This document shows positions 43,793 to 53,698 of a stretch of DNA of 64,000 nucleotides, in pieces. Made by a program: the position numbers and the translations under genes. How positions within the stretch are numbered: position 1 is the stretch's first letter; each line of letters begins with the position of its first letter. The notes beneath the pieces are model-generated. The model saw only the letters and a list, made by a program, of their open reading frames with translations, made no database searches and was not told the DNA's origin. The stretch is from Bacteroidales bacterium (lineage in GTDB: Bacteria > Bacteroidota > Bacteroidia > Bacteroidales > P3): positions 1 to 64,000 of the forward strand of contig JAQVXZ010000008.1 of the NCBI GenBank assembly GCA_028708845.1, written 5' to 3'.

Positions 43793-44800
43793 TTAATGTG
43801 TTATTTTGAAAATTAACTCCTTTAACAAATCACCATTACTTACGTTTGGAGCTATATCAAGACCTTTTGATTTCAAATCATATTCCCTTATTAAGGCTAC
43901 AATTTGAAAAAGCTTATCTAAGCTATATATTTTTAATGCACTGATATATTCCTTCGCAAAATAAGGATTAATACCTATTGCTTTTGCAATATTTACAGAA
44001 GTCTTTTCTTTTACTTGAGCTGCAATTAAGATTTTTGTGAAATAAGAAAATAGAGCAGGCAATATTGATTGTATTGGGTTTTCTTTTGGGTTGGCTTCAA
44101 AATAGTTTATTATTTTGTTGGCTGTTAAAATATCTCTAACGGAAAGTGCTTTTTGAAGCTCAAATACATTGAAATCCTTACTAATTCCAATATGCTCTTC
44201 AATATGATTAATTGTTATTTCTTCTGCTCCTTTAATATTGAGTTTGAGCTTGGATAGTTCATTAGCTATTTTCCCTAAGTTGTTTCCTAGGTAATCGGTT
44301 ATTAGTTGGGATATATGAGGATTAATTTTTAGACCTATTGTTTTTGCGTAGTTAATTGTCCATTGAGGAATTGCGCTATCGTAAAGTTTCTTACTCTCAA
44401 AAACCACTCCTATTTTATCAACTTTCTTAAGGAAAGTTTTTTCAATTGTTTTGTATTTATAGCAAATAACTATTGTTGTGGTTGGTACTGGGTTTTTGAT
44501 ATAGGTGTCAAACTTAGACCAGTCTTTTGTATCAATATCTTGAGCCTCACGAACCAAAACAAGGCGTCTTTCAGCCATAATAGGGTATTGCTTTGAGGTA
44601 GAAAGAATATCATCAATGGTTATATCTCTTCCGTAGAAAAGAGTTTGATTGAAATCTTTTTCAGATTCATCTAATAATGAGTGTTCGAAAACGTTTGCCA
44701 GTTCATCAATATAATACGCCTCATCTCCAGTAAGTATATAGATTGGAGATAAAACATTATTCTTTAAGTCTGAAACAATATCTTCGTATTTCTTTATCAT
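43793..44800 (-). CDS. holA: DNA polymerase III, delta subunit
   Basis: 335 residues. The N-terminal AAA+-like region (SPIYILTGDEAYYIDEL), the motif SKQYPIMAERRLVLVREAQDI and the C-terminal clamp-loader collar region (LFSYFTKILIAAQV) fit HolA. It opens the beta clamp as part of the clamp loader. It precedes the TonB receptor gene by 15 bp on the same strand. A terminator of the preceding gldJ transcript lies just upstream. Confidence 0.93.
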   Translation of the reverse strand: MIKKYEDIVSDLKNNVLSPIYILTGDEAYYIDELANVFEHSLLDESEKDFNQTLFYGRDITIDDILSTSKQYPIMAERRLVLVREAQDIDTKDWSKFDTYIKNPVPTTTIVICYKYKTIEKTFLKKVDKIGVVFESKKLYDSAIPQWTINYAKTIGLKINPHISQLITDYLGNNLGKIANELSKLKLNIKGAEEITINHIEEHIGISKDFNVFELQKALSVRDILTANKIINYFEANPKENPIQSILPALFSYFTKILIAAQVKEKTSVNIAKAIGINPYFAKEYISALKIYSLDKLFQIVALIREYDLKSKGLDIAPNVSNGDLLKELIFKITH

Positions 44801-44831
44801 AAGCCAGTGCGAAATTAGACAAATTTTTAAA

Positions 44832-44868
44832 CAAAAAAAAGTCCTACCGTATAGATAGAACTTTTTTT
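44832..44868 (-). terminator. Terminator of gldJ
   Basis: On the minus strand GTTCTATC (44861-44854) pairs with GGTAGGAC (44848-44841) with three G-U pairs, followed by eight Ts. The stem can be extended by the flanking A and T runs. Confidence 0.8.
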
Positions 44869-44887
44869 ATATAATTTTAATGATTCA

Positions 44888-46402
44888 TTACAGGCTCTTT
44901 TCACCTATTTGATCCATTGCACAACGGAATCCTATCCAATCAGTGCTCTTGGTTTGGTCTAAGAATCTTCTTTGTCCTGGACTTAAGAAATATGCTCTAT
45001 CTCTCCAAGAACCACCCTTAACAACTCTAACCTTATCATCAATTAATGATGTAACATTATATTCGTACATATTATTAGTTTCTGTTTTAGCCATTTGCAT
45101 TTCATCATCATAGCTAATAATATCATCTGCCTCTTGATCCTCTTCTTTCTTCCACTTATCGGTTAGTTGAGAACGAAGGTCTCCATCAAGATAGTTAATG
45201 TTATCTGCTTGTTTATAGTTTAAACGATTAATGTTTTCAGCAACAGTTACCTCTCTGTAGCTAAGTCTTCCTAAAGAGTCTTTTTCTGAAATCATTCCAT
45301 CAGCATCTAATACCTTTGTTACATAAACATTACCACGGAAAGGGTTAATATCTTCTGCATCTTGACCTGTTGAAGGACGATATACATCTAAACACCATTC
45401 TGCAACATTTCCTGCCATATTATAAAGTCCATAATCGTTAGGGAAGTAGAAAGCAACAGGTGCTGTATAATCCCAATGGTCATTTAATGCTCCGGCAGTT
45501 CCCATAGCATCACCACGTGAACGTTTGAAGTTAGCTAGCATTTCACCGTAATATTTCTTATCATCAGTTCTTACTTGGTAGCCATTCCATGGGTATACTC
45601 TTCTTTCAATTACTCTTTCGTCAAAGCTATTGCCAATAAGTGCATAAGCTGCAAATTCCCATTCAGCTTCGGTTGGTAGACGGAATCGAGGTAATAATAT
45701 ACCATCTTCTAATTTCACCTTTCTAACTCCTTCTGAATTTGGATCTAAGTCTGGCATTTCATTAAGAATAATTCCCTCGTAGAGTCCAGCATAATAAGCA
45801 TCTGTATTGAAAGTATTATCACCAGTTGCATAAGGGTCAATTTCTAAGTATTTTGCATCAATTAAGATTCTCTCATTCACCCTATCTGTCCTCCAATTAC
45901 AATATTCAACTGCTTGAAGCCAAGAAACACCAACAACTGGAAAATCTGCATAATTTGGATGACGGAAGTAATTCTCTACCATTGCTTCATTAAGTGCAAG
46001 TTTTGATCTCCAAACCAATGTGTCTGGTAATGCTTTACTAACATATTCTGGATAATCGTTACCATAAGCTCTAGATAACCAGAATAGATATTCTCTATAA
46101 GCAATGTTTGATACCTCACATTCGTCCATAAAAAATGAAGAAACGTTTGCTCTTCTAGGTTGATTATCCCAATCGTGACGTACGTTATCGGTTGTTTGAC
46201 CCATAACAAAAGTACCTCCTTCAATAAACATCATTCCATCTGGATCCAAATATGTGTTTGACTTTGCTGATTCGAAGCCTCCCCAATTACTATCATCATA
46301 GTTCCAACCAGTTGTTGGAGAAACATTTGGTCCCTTACAACCTAATGTTAGAGCTATTAATGATAAGCCTAATAAAATTTTTTTGAATGCATTTACTTTC
46401 AT
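44888..46402 (-). CDS. gldJ: T9SS/gliding lipoprotein GldJ
   Basis: 504 residues from ATG 46402, chosen so that the lipoprotein signal is compact (lipobox LTLGC at residue 22); an ATG at 46420 adds six residues. The FGE/SUMF1-like domain has MFIEGGTFVMGQTTD, VRHDWDNQPRRANVSSF, FPVVGVSWLQAVEYCNWRTD and VVKGGSWRDR. The RHPNYADFPVVGVSW and WRTDRVNE segments are those of GldJ rather than GldK. It is an outer-membrane lipoprotein needed for T9SS stability. As in flavobacteria it is near porU and porV. Confidence 0.9.
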   Translation of the reverse strand: MKVNAFKKILLGLSLIALTLGCKGPNVSPTTGWNYDDSNWGGFESAKSNTYLDPDGMMFIEGGTFVMGQTTDNVRHDWDNQPRRANVSSFFMDECEVSNIAYREYLFWLSRAYGNDYPEYVSKALPDTLVWRSKLALNEAMVENYFRHPNYADFPVVGVSWLQAVEYCNWRTDRVNERILIDAKYLEIDPYATGDNTFNTDAYYAGLYEGIILNEMPDLDPNSEGVRKVKLEDGILLPRFRLPTEAEWEFAAYALIGNSFDERVIERRVYPWNGYQVRTDDKKYYGEMLANFKRSRGDAMGTAGALNDHWDYTAPVAFYFPNDYGLYNMAGNVAEWCLDVYRPSTGQDAEDINPFRGNVYVTKVLDADGMISEKDSLGRLSYREVTVAENINRLNYKQADNINYLDGDLRSQLTDKWKKEEDQEADDIISYDDEMQMAKTETNNMYEYNVTSLIDDKVRVVKGGSWRDRAYFLSPGQRRFLDQTKSTDWIGFRCAMDQIGEKSL

Positions 46403-46472
46403 ACAAAATATATTTTTCATTTTTATTCTTTACTTACTATACTATCTTTTATAAGATTTTGTTTCATTTTTC

Positions 46473-47459
46473 TTAGAAAGAAGGACAATCAATTGATTTT
46501 ACCCTCTTGCGTTTCTCTGGACAATTGAATTGTAATCCTAGTGTTACTTCATGAGCTCCTCCCGAAACATTAGACAAGGAAGATACAGTTAAGTCATAGC
46601 TATATCCAACTTTAAACATTCCTTGTTGAACTCCAACCATAAAAACAAAAGCATCAGCATTTGTGAAAGTTAGAGCTTGACGAAACCACGCACCTACTAT
46701 GAAAGGGGACCAGTCTAAATAAAGACCGTAGTTTAAATCTTGAAATCCTCCTTGGTTATGATAAATTACGTTTGGAGAAATTATTGGAGCGCCAAAGAAA
46801 GCATTAGTTCTACGTTTATCTCTACTAATATTTAATTTCATACCCCCATGAACTGTTGTTTTGAAAGGCAATCTATTATATGAAATAAAACCATCATCTG
46901 GTTGAGTTAGATGGGCAAAAGCAACTCCTCCATACCAGTTTTCACCATAAATAACTGTTCCTGCAGAGAAATCGGCATAGGTGTGTGAAAGATCTCCAGG
47001 AATTTGAGCCTGAGTAGAATAAATAAATCCATAACGAGGATCTATCATATCTCCAAAAGTAAGTCCTGAAAAATCTAAGCTTCTATTTGCAACTGTTGCT
47101 TGAAGAGCTAAATTAATATTAATTTTACTAGTAAGCTTTAAGCGAAGTGAATACATAAATGAAGCAGAAACATTATTGAATGTTTGTCCTTGTTGGTCTC
47201 CTAATAAGATAAACCCAATGCCACCACTAAGAAAATCAACATATTGGTCATAAGTAACAGTTTCAGTTGTGAAGGCACCTAAACTTGGCCATTGATTTCT
47301 ATATGACATATTAACTCTTGGGCAAATATTAGCTCCAGCTAAAGCAGGGTTAATATAAAGTGGATTAGCATAAAACTGCGAAAAGTGAGGGTCTTGCGCG
47401 TTAACCTTGCTCACTAAAGCCACAAAAGCTATCATTATTAATAGTATGGTTTTTTTCAT
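46473..47459 (-). CDS. PorP/SprF-family T9SS outer-membrane protein
   Basis: 328 residues with a signal peptide (ends KVNAQ near 21). The signature DPHFSQFYANPLYINPALAG at the mature N-terminus and RVNMSYRNQWPSLG identify the PorP/SprF family, predicted outer-membrane barrels. The C-terminus is polar (CPEKRKRVKSIDCPSF). It precedes gldJ on the same strand with about 70 bp between. PorP-like proteins help assemble the secretion and anchoring machinery, often with a particular cargo. Confidence 0.92.
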   Translation of the reverse strand: MKKTILLIMIAFVALVSKVNAQDPHFSQFYANPLYINPALAGANICPRVNMSYRNQWPSLGAFTTETVTYDQYVDFLSGGIGFILLGDQQGQTFNNVSASFMYSLRLKLTSKININLALQATVANRSLDFSGLTFGDMIDPRYGFIYSTQAQIPGDLSHTYADFSAGTVIYGENWYGGVAFAHLTQPDDGFISYNRLPFKTTVHGGMKLNISRDKRRTNAFFGAPIISPNVIYHNQGGFQDLNYGLYLDWSPFIVGAWFRQALTFTNADAFVFMVGVQQGMFKVGYSYDLTVSSLSNVSGGAHEVTLGLQFNCPEKRKRVKSIDCPSF

Positions 47460-47783
47460 TGTCAGTTTATTTGTTTCTATTCACCTAAATGGTCTAATTC
47501 AATTGGCAATATTACAAAAAAAATCACAAACAATTAATAAGTTATGTAGTAAAAATTTATTCTTACTACCCTAACTCTATATTGTTCAACAGAAAGAGAA
47601 CATTTCTTTGGGTGATTTTTTTCTTTGTTTTATTCGTTTTATACAAAGAATTAGAGAATTAGGTTACAAAAAACGTAAGAATCTCAAATATTAACTTGCC
47701 TTTTGTATGAATAACTACAATATTTTCTTTATTTATATGTTTATATTGGTGCTGAGATAGCATTTTAGAATTCAAATCGTGTT
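47460..47783. other. Divergent promoter region porP-like / porU
   Basis: 324 bp between divergent genes. It must hold both promoters, but I found no full consensus match; TAATATTG (minus strand, near 47508-47515) is one base off the -7 box. No gene or repeat was seen. Confidence 0.4.
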
Positions 47784-50700
47784 ATGAAAGAGAAAAACAT
47801 TTTCAAACTACTAATCCTAAGTATATTAATTAGTAGTAATTTATTTGCACAGTCAATCAATTATCCTGATTCTTCTGTTTTAGCTCATGGAGATTGGTAT
47901 AAGTTTTCAATTTCTTCATCAGGATTGTATAAACTAACCTATAATGACTTTATTAGCTTAGGTATTCCTGCTGAAAAAATAAAATCTTCCAACCTTTCTA
48001 TTTATGGAAATGGAGGGAGGGCTGTTTCATCTGATAATTCCAAATGGAACTTCTCCGATTTAAAAGAAAACTCAATATATGTTTACGATCCTAATAATAA
48101 TTTTTCTCAAGGGGGTTATGTAATATTTTATGGAGAAGGAGGAACAGATTGGAAATATAATAGAGTTAATAGGACTTGGGGGTTTGACCTTCACCCCTAT
48201 TCCGATCAATACTCTTATTTTATAACCTTTAATGATTCAATTGGAGAAAAGAAAAGGATTAATACAATTTCAAATCAATCACTTATTGCCGACACTGTCA
48301 CAATATCAACCAGAGACTTCTTCCTTTCCAAACAAGAATTAGTTAATATTGAGAAATCTGGTAGGTTATGGGTTGGTAAGCAATATACTTCAAACAAAAC
48401 AGAAGAATATCCTTTAGATTTAAGAAACGCATTAGTAGATCAAAATAACAATCTATTGAAGCCTGCACTTATAGAATATAAGTTTGTTGCCCAAAGTGGA
48501 ACCAATACAACATTCTTAATTAACTATAATAACACTGATATTGACACAATGACATTTCCTGGCAACACCTCAGTAACTGACGGAGATAAAGTTAATGATA
48601 AGATATTTATAAAAAACCTAACCAAAGTTAAACCAACAAATAAAACCTCAGTAACTTTTAATGGAGGACCTACCTCAAAAGGTTGGTTGGATTATATATT
48701 AGTCAACTATGATAAAAAGCTACAATATAATTATCCCTCTGTGTTGAAATACTACACAACAGAATTCTTGGGGCTTAACCTAAATGTTGAAAACATCATT
48801 TCAAACGTAACAAACGAAAATGTTTTGGTTTGGGATGTTAGCAATTGGACAAATCCAACTCAGATAAAAGGAACATATAATTCAACCGATAAAACTTATT
48901 CAGTAATATTAAATTCAGATTCTATAAAGAATATTGTTGTTTTCAATACCAACTCCAATTTCAATACCATTAAGCCAATTGGGAAAATAGAGAACCAAAA
49001 CCTACATGCAACAGAGGCTGCAGATTATGTAATTATTACCCATCCACTTTTTATTGAACAGGCTGAGCGATTGGCAAAACTTCATAAGGAACATAATAAC
49101 GTAACCACAACGGTTGTAACAACCGAAGACATATATAATGAATTTTCTTCAGGAACACCCGACTATTTAGCCTATAAAGAGTTTATGAGAATGTTATATA
49201 CTAAATACTTGCCAGAGGGAAAGAATCCTAAGAATGTGCTTTTATTTGGTGATGGCACATATGATAATAAAAATATTTTAAAATATAATAACAACCTTAT
49301 TTTAACCTACCAAACAGATAACAAAGAGCATGGTGGCTTCACTACTCCATGTGATGACTATATAACATATCTGTCACCAGAGGCTAAAGGCATAGAGGAT
49401 GTTAGAGAAAGGGATTCAATGATGGTTGGGGTAGGAAGATTTCCTGTAAATAATGTAGCACAAGCTGAAATTATGGTTGATAAATCTCAAAGATACCTAT
49501 TGAAAGAAGATATTCTTAATAAAGAAGGAGTCACAGATTGGAGAAACACTTCTATTTTAACTGCTGATGATGCTGATAACACTTCTGACAGAGATTTTAT
49601 TAAATTTGCAGAAAACATATACAACCAAATCAAATTTGAACAACCTCAAATCAATGCAGTAAAAATATATTCTGACGCCTATAAACAATATGCTTCATCT
49701 TCAGGTAACACTTACCCAGATGCTTCAAAAGCAATAAATCACCAAATGAAAAAGGGTGGTTTGATATTTAATTATGTTGGACATGGATCAGAGGACCATC
49801 TATCAAGTGAAAGATTAATTACAATTTCGGATATGACGAGCTGGAAAAACTACCACGCTATGCCATTAATGATTACCTCTACCTGCGAGTTTGCACGTTT
49901 CGATTTGGTTGACAAACCATCAGCCGCAGAAAACACATTATATAATAGAAACGGAGGAATGATAGCTCTTATATCTGCTGCAAGACCAATATATGCAAAT
50001 GATGGAATGAATAGACATTTCCACAAATATATACTTGAGGTTCTTCCAAACAATCAAACAAGAACTTTTGGAGAGGCTTTTTCGGCTACAAAGAACGACA
50101 CAGGCTCGGGCATGAGGTATGACCAAAGAAGTGTTGTATTATTAGGTGACCCAGCACTTAGAATAAGTCTTCCAAAATATAACGTTACTACTTTAAAGAT
50201 AAATGATATAGACCCTGAAGTTCAAAACGACACCCTTAGAGCATTATCAACAGTTAAAGTTGAAGGTAGAATTGAAGATTGGAATCACAACTTAGTTGAA
50301 GACTTTAATGGATACGTCCAAGTAACATTATTCGATAAATCATCTAAATACTATACCTTAGATAATGAGAATAACAATTCAAAAATTGAATTTGAGCAAC
50401 AAAAAGACGTACTTCATAAAGGAAAGGCTAAGGTTGAAAACGGATTATTCACTCATACTTTCATAGTACCAAAAGTTATTGCATATAATTATGGATATGG
50501 CAAGCTAAGCTATTATGCATATAGCGATAGCTCTGATGCAACTGGCTATTGCAATAAGGTTATTGTTGGAGGAATAGACAATGATGCTGTTTTTGAAGAG
50601 ACAAGACCATTAGTTAGATTATTTATTGGAGATAGTAATTTCGTATCAGGAGGAATAACGAATGAAAACCCAGAACTATTTGCAATTATTTCAGATAAAG

Positions 50701-51242
50701 TTCCAATTAATACCTCTAGCAGTGTTATTATGTCTGCAACCTTAGATAATGCAGCCAACACATTTATTCTAAACGACTACTTCGTTCAATCAGAAACCGA
50801 CCCAAATAAAGGATATATTAATTTCCCATTTACACTACTTAGCGAAGGTGAACATACCCTAACATTAATAGCAAGGAATATACTCGATCTTTCTTCAAGT
50901 GCAACAATAACCTTTAATGTTGTTTCGAAGAATAAAGAAACCTATGCAAACCTTAAAAACTATCCTAACCCATTCTCTGGCACAACAAATTTCTATTTAG
51001 AACATAACCAAAACCAAGAGATTGTTAGTGCTGAAATACATATTTTCAACACAACAGGAAAGAGGGTTAAAACAATAAAGGTTAATAATCCATCCAATGG
51101 CTATACCATTGGGCCTATTCAATGGGATGGGACTACTGATGGAGGACAAAAGCTTCAAGCAGGTATATATATTTACAGAATGCTAATTAATAAAGAAAAC
51201 TCAAAAGAGTATTCTAAATCTCAGAAATTAGTAATTATTTAA
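47784..51242 (+). CDS. porU: T9SS signal peptidase/sortase PorU (C25)
   Basis: 1152 residues with a signal peptide (ends NLFAQ). The gingipain-like C25 domain has ADYVIITHPLFIEQAERLA, LLFGDGTYDNK, the catalytic histidine H667 in NYVGHGSEDH and catalytic C701 in ITSTCEFARFD. The last roughly 85 residues (NLKNYPNPFSGTTNFYLE...AGIYIYRMLI) form a C-terminal sorting domain. PorU removes the sorting domain of T9SS cargo and attaches them to lipopolysaccharide. porV follows 63 bp later. Confidence 0.95.
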   Translation: MKEKNIFKLLILSILISSNLFAQSINYPDSSVLAHGDWYKFSISSSGLYKLTYNDFISLGIPAEKIKSSNLSIYGNGGRAVSSDNSKWNFSDLKENSIYVYDPNNNFSQGGYVIFYGEGGTDWKYNRVNRTWGFDLHPYSDQYSYFITFNDSIGEKKRINTISNQSLIADTVTISTRDFFLSKQELVNIEKSGRLWVGKQYTSNKTEEYPLDLRNALVDQNNNLLKPALIEYKFVAQSGTNTTFLINYNNTDIDTMTFPGNTSVTDGDKVNDKIFIKNLTKVKPTNKTSVTFNGGPTSKGWLDYILVNYDKKLQYNYPSVLKYYTTEFLGLNLNVENIISNVTNENVLVWDVSNWTNPTQIKGTYNSTDKTYSVILNSDSIKNIVVFNTNSNFNTIKPIGKIENQNLHATEAADYVIITHPLFIEQAERLAKLHKEHNNVTTTVVTTEDIYNEFSSGTPDYLAYKEFMRMLYTKYLPEGKNPKNVLLFGDGTYDNKNILKYNNNLILTYQTDNKEHGGFTTPCDDYITYLSPEAKGIEDVRERDSMMVGVGRFPVNNVAQAEIMVDKSQRYLLKEDILNKEGVTDWRNTSILTADDADNTSDRDFIKFAENIYNQIKFEQPQINAVKIYSDAYKQYASSSGNTYPDASKAINHQMKKGGLIFNYVGHGSEDHLSSERLITISDMTSWKNYHAMPLMITSTCEFARFDLVDKPSAAENTLYNRNGGMIALISAARPIYANDGMNRHFHKYILEVLPNNQTRTFGEAFSATKNDTGSGMRYDQRSVVLLGDPALRISLPKYNVTTLKINDIDPEVQNDTLRALSTVKVEGRIEDWNHNLVEDFNGYVQVTLFDKSSKYYTLDNENNNSKIEFEQQKDVLHKGKAKVENGLFTHTFIVPKVIAYNYGYGKLSYYAYSDSSDATGYCNKVIVGGIDNDAVFEETRPLVRLFIGDSNFVSGGITNENPELFAIISDKVPINTSSSVIMSATLDNAANTFILNDYFVQSETDPNKGYINFPFTLLSEGEHTLTLIARNILDLSSSATITFNVVSKNKETYANLKNYPNPFSGTTNFYLEHNQNQEIVSAEIHIFNTTGKRVKTIKVNNPSNGYTIGPIQWDGTTDGGQKLQAGIYIYRMLINKENSKEYSKSQKLVII

Positions 51243-51305
51243 ATCCTAAATTATAATATTAACTACTTATTATCGTTTAATTGAATTAAATCAGGAAACA
51301 AAGAA

Positions 51306-52538
51306 ATGGAAAGAACAAAAGGCAGACAAATATCTTATTGGATTTTAATTACTCTACTTTTTTTGGGAGTAAAAACCTCAGAGGCTCAAAACTCTACCAA
51401 AGGTGGCTTAGATAATAATAACATCAATGAAACCATACTTCGTCAAAAAGTTGAAGATGGTGCAAGAGTTATTAGCACAGGAGTTCCTGTTTTATTAATT
51501 TCTCCAGACTCACGTGCAGGATCAATGGGAGATGTTGGAGCTGCATCAACACCTGATATTAATTCAATACATTGGAATGCTGCAAAGTTAGCTTTTATTG
51601 AAAAACAATCTGGAATTTCATTCACCTATACCCCTTGGCTAAGAGACTTAGTTGGAGACATAGACCTTTCATATCTTGCAGGATTTTATAAAATTAATGA
51701 TAGAAATGCTATTGGAGCTTCTCTCACATATTTCTCTTTAGGAGGCATAGACTTTTATGATGTAAATGGAGAATCAAAAGGTAATTTCAAACCTAATGAG
51801 CTAGCTTTTGATATGGCATATTCAATGAAGCTTTCAGAAAAGTTCTCTGCATCGGTTACTGGTCGCTATATACGTTCAGACTTAACCCAAGGACAAAACT
51901 CAGGAACAGCAACAACACACGCCGCAAATGCTTTTGGAGCAGACTTAGGACTGTATTTTCAAGATGAAATAAAATCGGAACTTAAATCATCTTATGCAAT
52001 TGGCCTTCAAATAGCTAATCTTGGCTCAAAGATATCTTACTCAGAAGCAATTGAGAAAGAATTTCAACCAGCAAACCTAAGACTAGGTGGAAGATACACT
52101 ATGGACTTCAATCAGTTCAACACCCTTTCCTTTATGCTAGACTTCAACAAATTATTAGTCCCAACCCCTCCTATTTACGACCTAGATTCAAATCAAAATA
52201 TTATTCAAGGACAAATTGCAAGTGGTTTAGATCCTAACGTTGGAGTTCTTCAGGGTGCAATACAATCTTTTTATGATGCCCCAAACGGATTTAAGGAAGA
52301 GATGCAAGAAATAAATATCTCAGTAGGTGCAGAATGGATTTACAATAAGTTCTTTGTTCTTAGAGGAGGTTATTTCTATGAAAACCAAAAGAAAGGTGGA
52401 CGTCAATATATTACTTTTGGAGGAGGATTTAAATATAATGTTATGCAATTAGATATAGCTTATCTTGTGCCAACAGTAACAAATAACCACCCCCTTAAAA
52501 ACACCCTTCGAATTTCTCTTTCATTTGATTTCAACTAG
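51306..52538 (+). CDS. porV: T9SS shuttle/outer-membrane protein PorV (LptO)
   Basis: 410 residues with a signal peptide (ends SEAQN near 29). The segment VPVLLISPDSRAGSMGDVGA...INSIHWNAAKLAF is the PorV hallmark, a FadL-like barrel start. The protein ends LRISLSFDFN. PorV collects sorting-domain proteins from the SprA translocon and brings them to PorU. It is co-transcribed with porU. ispF begins 6 bp after it. Confidence 0.95.
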   Translation: MERTKGRQISYWILITLLFLGVKTSEAQNSTKGGLDNNNINETILRQKVEDGARVISTGVPVLLISPDSRAGSMGDVGAASTPDINSIHWNAAKLAFIEKQSGISFTYTPWLRDLVGDIDLSYLAGFYKINDRNAIGASLTYFSLGGIDFYDVNGESKGNFKPNELAFDMAYSMKLSEKFSASVTGRYIRSDLTQGQNSGTATTHAANAFGADLGLYFQDEIKSELKSSYAIGLQIANLGSKISYSEAIEKEFQPANLRLGGRYTMDFNQFNTLSFMLDFNKLLVPTPPIYDLDSNQNIIQGQIASGLDPNVGVLQGAIQSFYDAPNGFKEEMQEINISVGAEWIYNKFFVLRGGYFYENQKKGGRQYITFGGGFKYNVMQLDIAYLVPTVTNNHPLKNTLRISLSFDFN

Positions 52539-52544
52539 AGAATT

Positions 52545-53024
52545 ATGAAACTAAGAGTAGGCATAGGATACGATGTTCACAAACTAGAAGAGGGACTTCC
52601 TTTTTGCATAGGAGGCATAGAGATAGAATCACATGTTGGAACCCTAGGACATTCTGATGGTGATGTATTAATTCACGCCATAATAGATTCACTACTTGGA
52701 GCCTCCAACCTTAGAGATATAGGTTTTCAATATCCTGACACCAAAAAAGAGTTTAAAGGAATAGATAGCAAGGTTCTACTTAAAGACACTCTTTCAAAAA
52801 TCAAAGAAAAAGGCTATAGGATTGAAAACATAGACACAGTAATCTGTCTACAAAGTCCTAAAATAGGGAAGTATATCCCTCTTATGCAAGAGACACTATC
52901 TAAGGTTTTGGAAATAGACGTAGATGATATTACTATTAAGGCAACCACAACAGAAAAACTAGGATTTGTTGGCAGAGAAGAAGGAGTTGCCTCTCACTCA
53001 GTTTGTCTTATTTCAAAGGCATAA
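52545..53024 (+). CDS. ispF: 2-C-methyl-D-erythritol 2,4-cyclodiphosphate synthase
   Basis: 159 residues, standard length. Metal ligands are in GYDVHKL (D9, H11), and the later LGHSDGDVLIHAI supplies another histidine; FPDT-like sequence reads IGFQYPDT. KATTTEKLGFVGREEGVA near the C-terminus is conserved. It is the fifth enzyme of the MEP isoprenoid pathway. Its place behind porV looks like simple operon co-location. Confidence 0.96.
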   Translation: MKLRVGIGYDVHKLEEGLPFCIGGIEIESHVGTLGHSDGDVLIHAIIDSLLGASNLRDIGFQYPDTKKEFKGIDSKVLLKDTLSKIKEKGYRIENIDTVICLQSPKIGKYIPLMQETLSKVLEIDVDDITIKATTTEKLGFVGREEGVASHSVCLISKA

Positions 53025-53070
53025 AGACTAAACGAAATTAAAAGCAGTATTAATTTATTGAATCAAAGAT

Positions 53071-53697
53071 TTAAAACAGCTTAATGCTTTTAAGTAAATC
53101 TTGAAGGCTTAGATAGCAGTTTTCAATCACTTCATCTATTTTATCTTCTCCTATCCAAACAGCTTTTTCAATACCCTCTTCTCTTTGAGGAGTGAGTTTA
53201 AGACTTTCTGTTGTCATTTCATACCAGTGAGTCTCCTTAATTTCATGCCTACCATTCAAATAATAGGTATGATATGTTATGCCCAACTTCTCTTTCAAAA
53301 CTAAGTCTTTTAAACCACATTCTTCCTCTACTTCCCTTGTTGCTGTTTGTTCAATATCCTCATTATGTTCTTTATGACCCTTTGGCAAGTCCCATCTCCT
53401 ATTGCGATATATGAATAATAACTCATTCTGAACGTTTCTAACCAGACCTCCTGCAGCCTGAACAAAGACATATCTTTTTATACATTCAATAAAGACTCTC
53501 GAAAGGTCTAATTCACTTACATGAAGAATAATATCTTTCTTATTGGGTATTTCTTTTAAGTATTCGTAGAATGAGAGCTCAAAAAAGTTACTCTTATTGC
53601 ATTTAACAACATCCTTACCATCAGCATTTAAGCTTTCTAATGGTTGATTTGTTATACAAAGACTATGATATTTGGTGAATATTTTATATTTTTGCAT
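53071..53697 (-). CDS. NUDIX hydrolase
   Basis: 208 residues from ATG 53697 (or 209 from the adjacent ATG 53700). The NUDIX box is visible: G-HKEHN-E-DIEQTAT-REVEEECGL. An N-terminal extension of about 70 residues (KYHSLCITNQPLESL...) precedes it, as seen in a Bacteroidota subgroup. The substrate is unknown. The start codon lies almost back to back with that of pyrE on the other strand, so the two genes share an extremely short divergent region. Confidence 0.85.
   Translation of the reverse strand: MQKYKIFTKYHSLCITNQPLESLNADGKDVVKCNKSNFFELSFYEYLKEIPNKKDIILHVSELDLSRVFIECIKRYVFVQAAGGLVRNVQNELLFIYRNRRWDLPKGHKEHNEDIEQTATREVEEECGLKDLVLKEKLGITYHTYYLNGRHEIKETHWYEMTTESLKLTPQREEGIEKAVWIGEDKIDEVIENCYLSLQDLLKSIKLF
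53687..53694 (+). promoter_or_regulatory. -7 box of pyrE
   Basis: TATTTTTG ends five bases before the pyrE ATG at 53699, so the mRNA would start at or within a base or two of the start codon. No clear -33 TTTG at the usual spacing. Confidence 0.5.
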
Positions 53698-53698
53698 C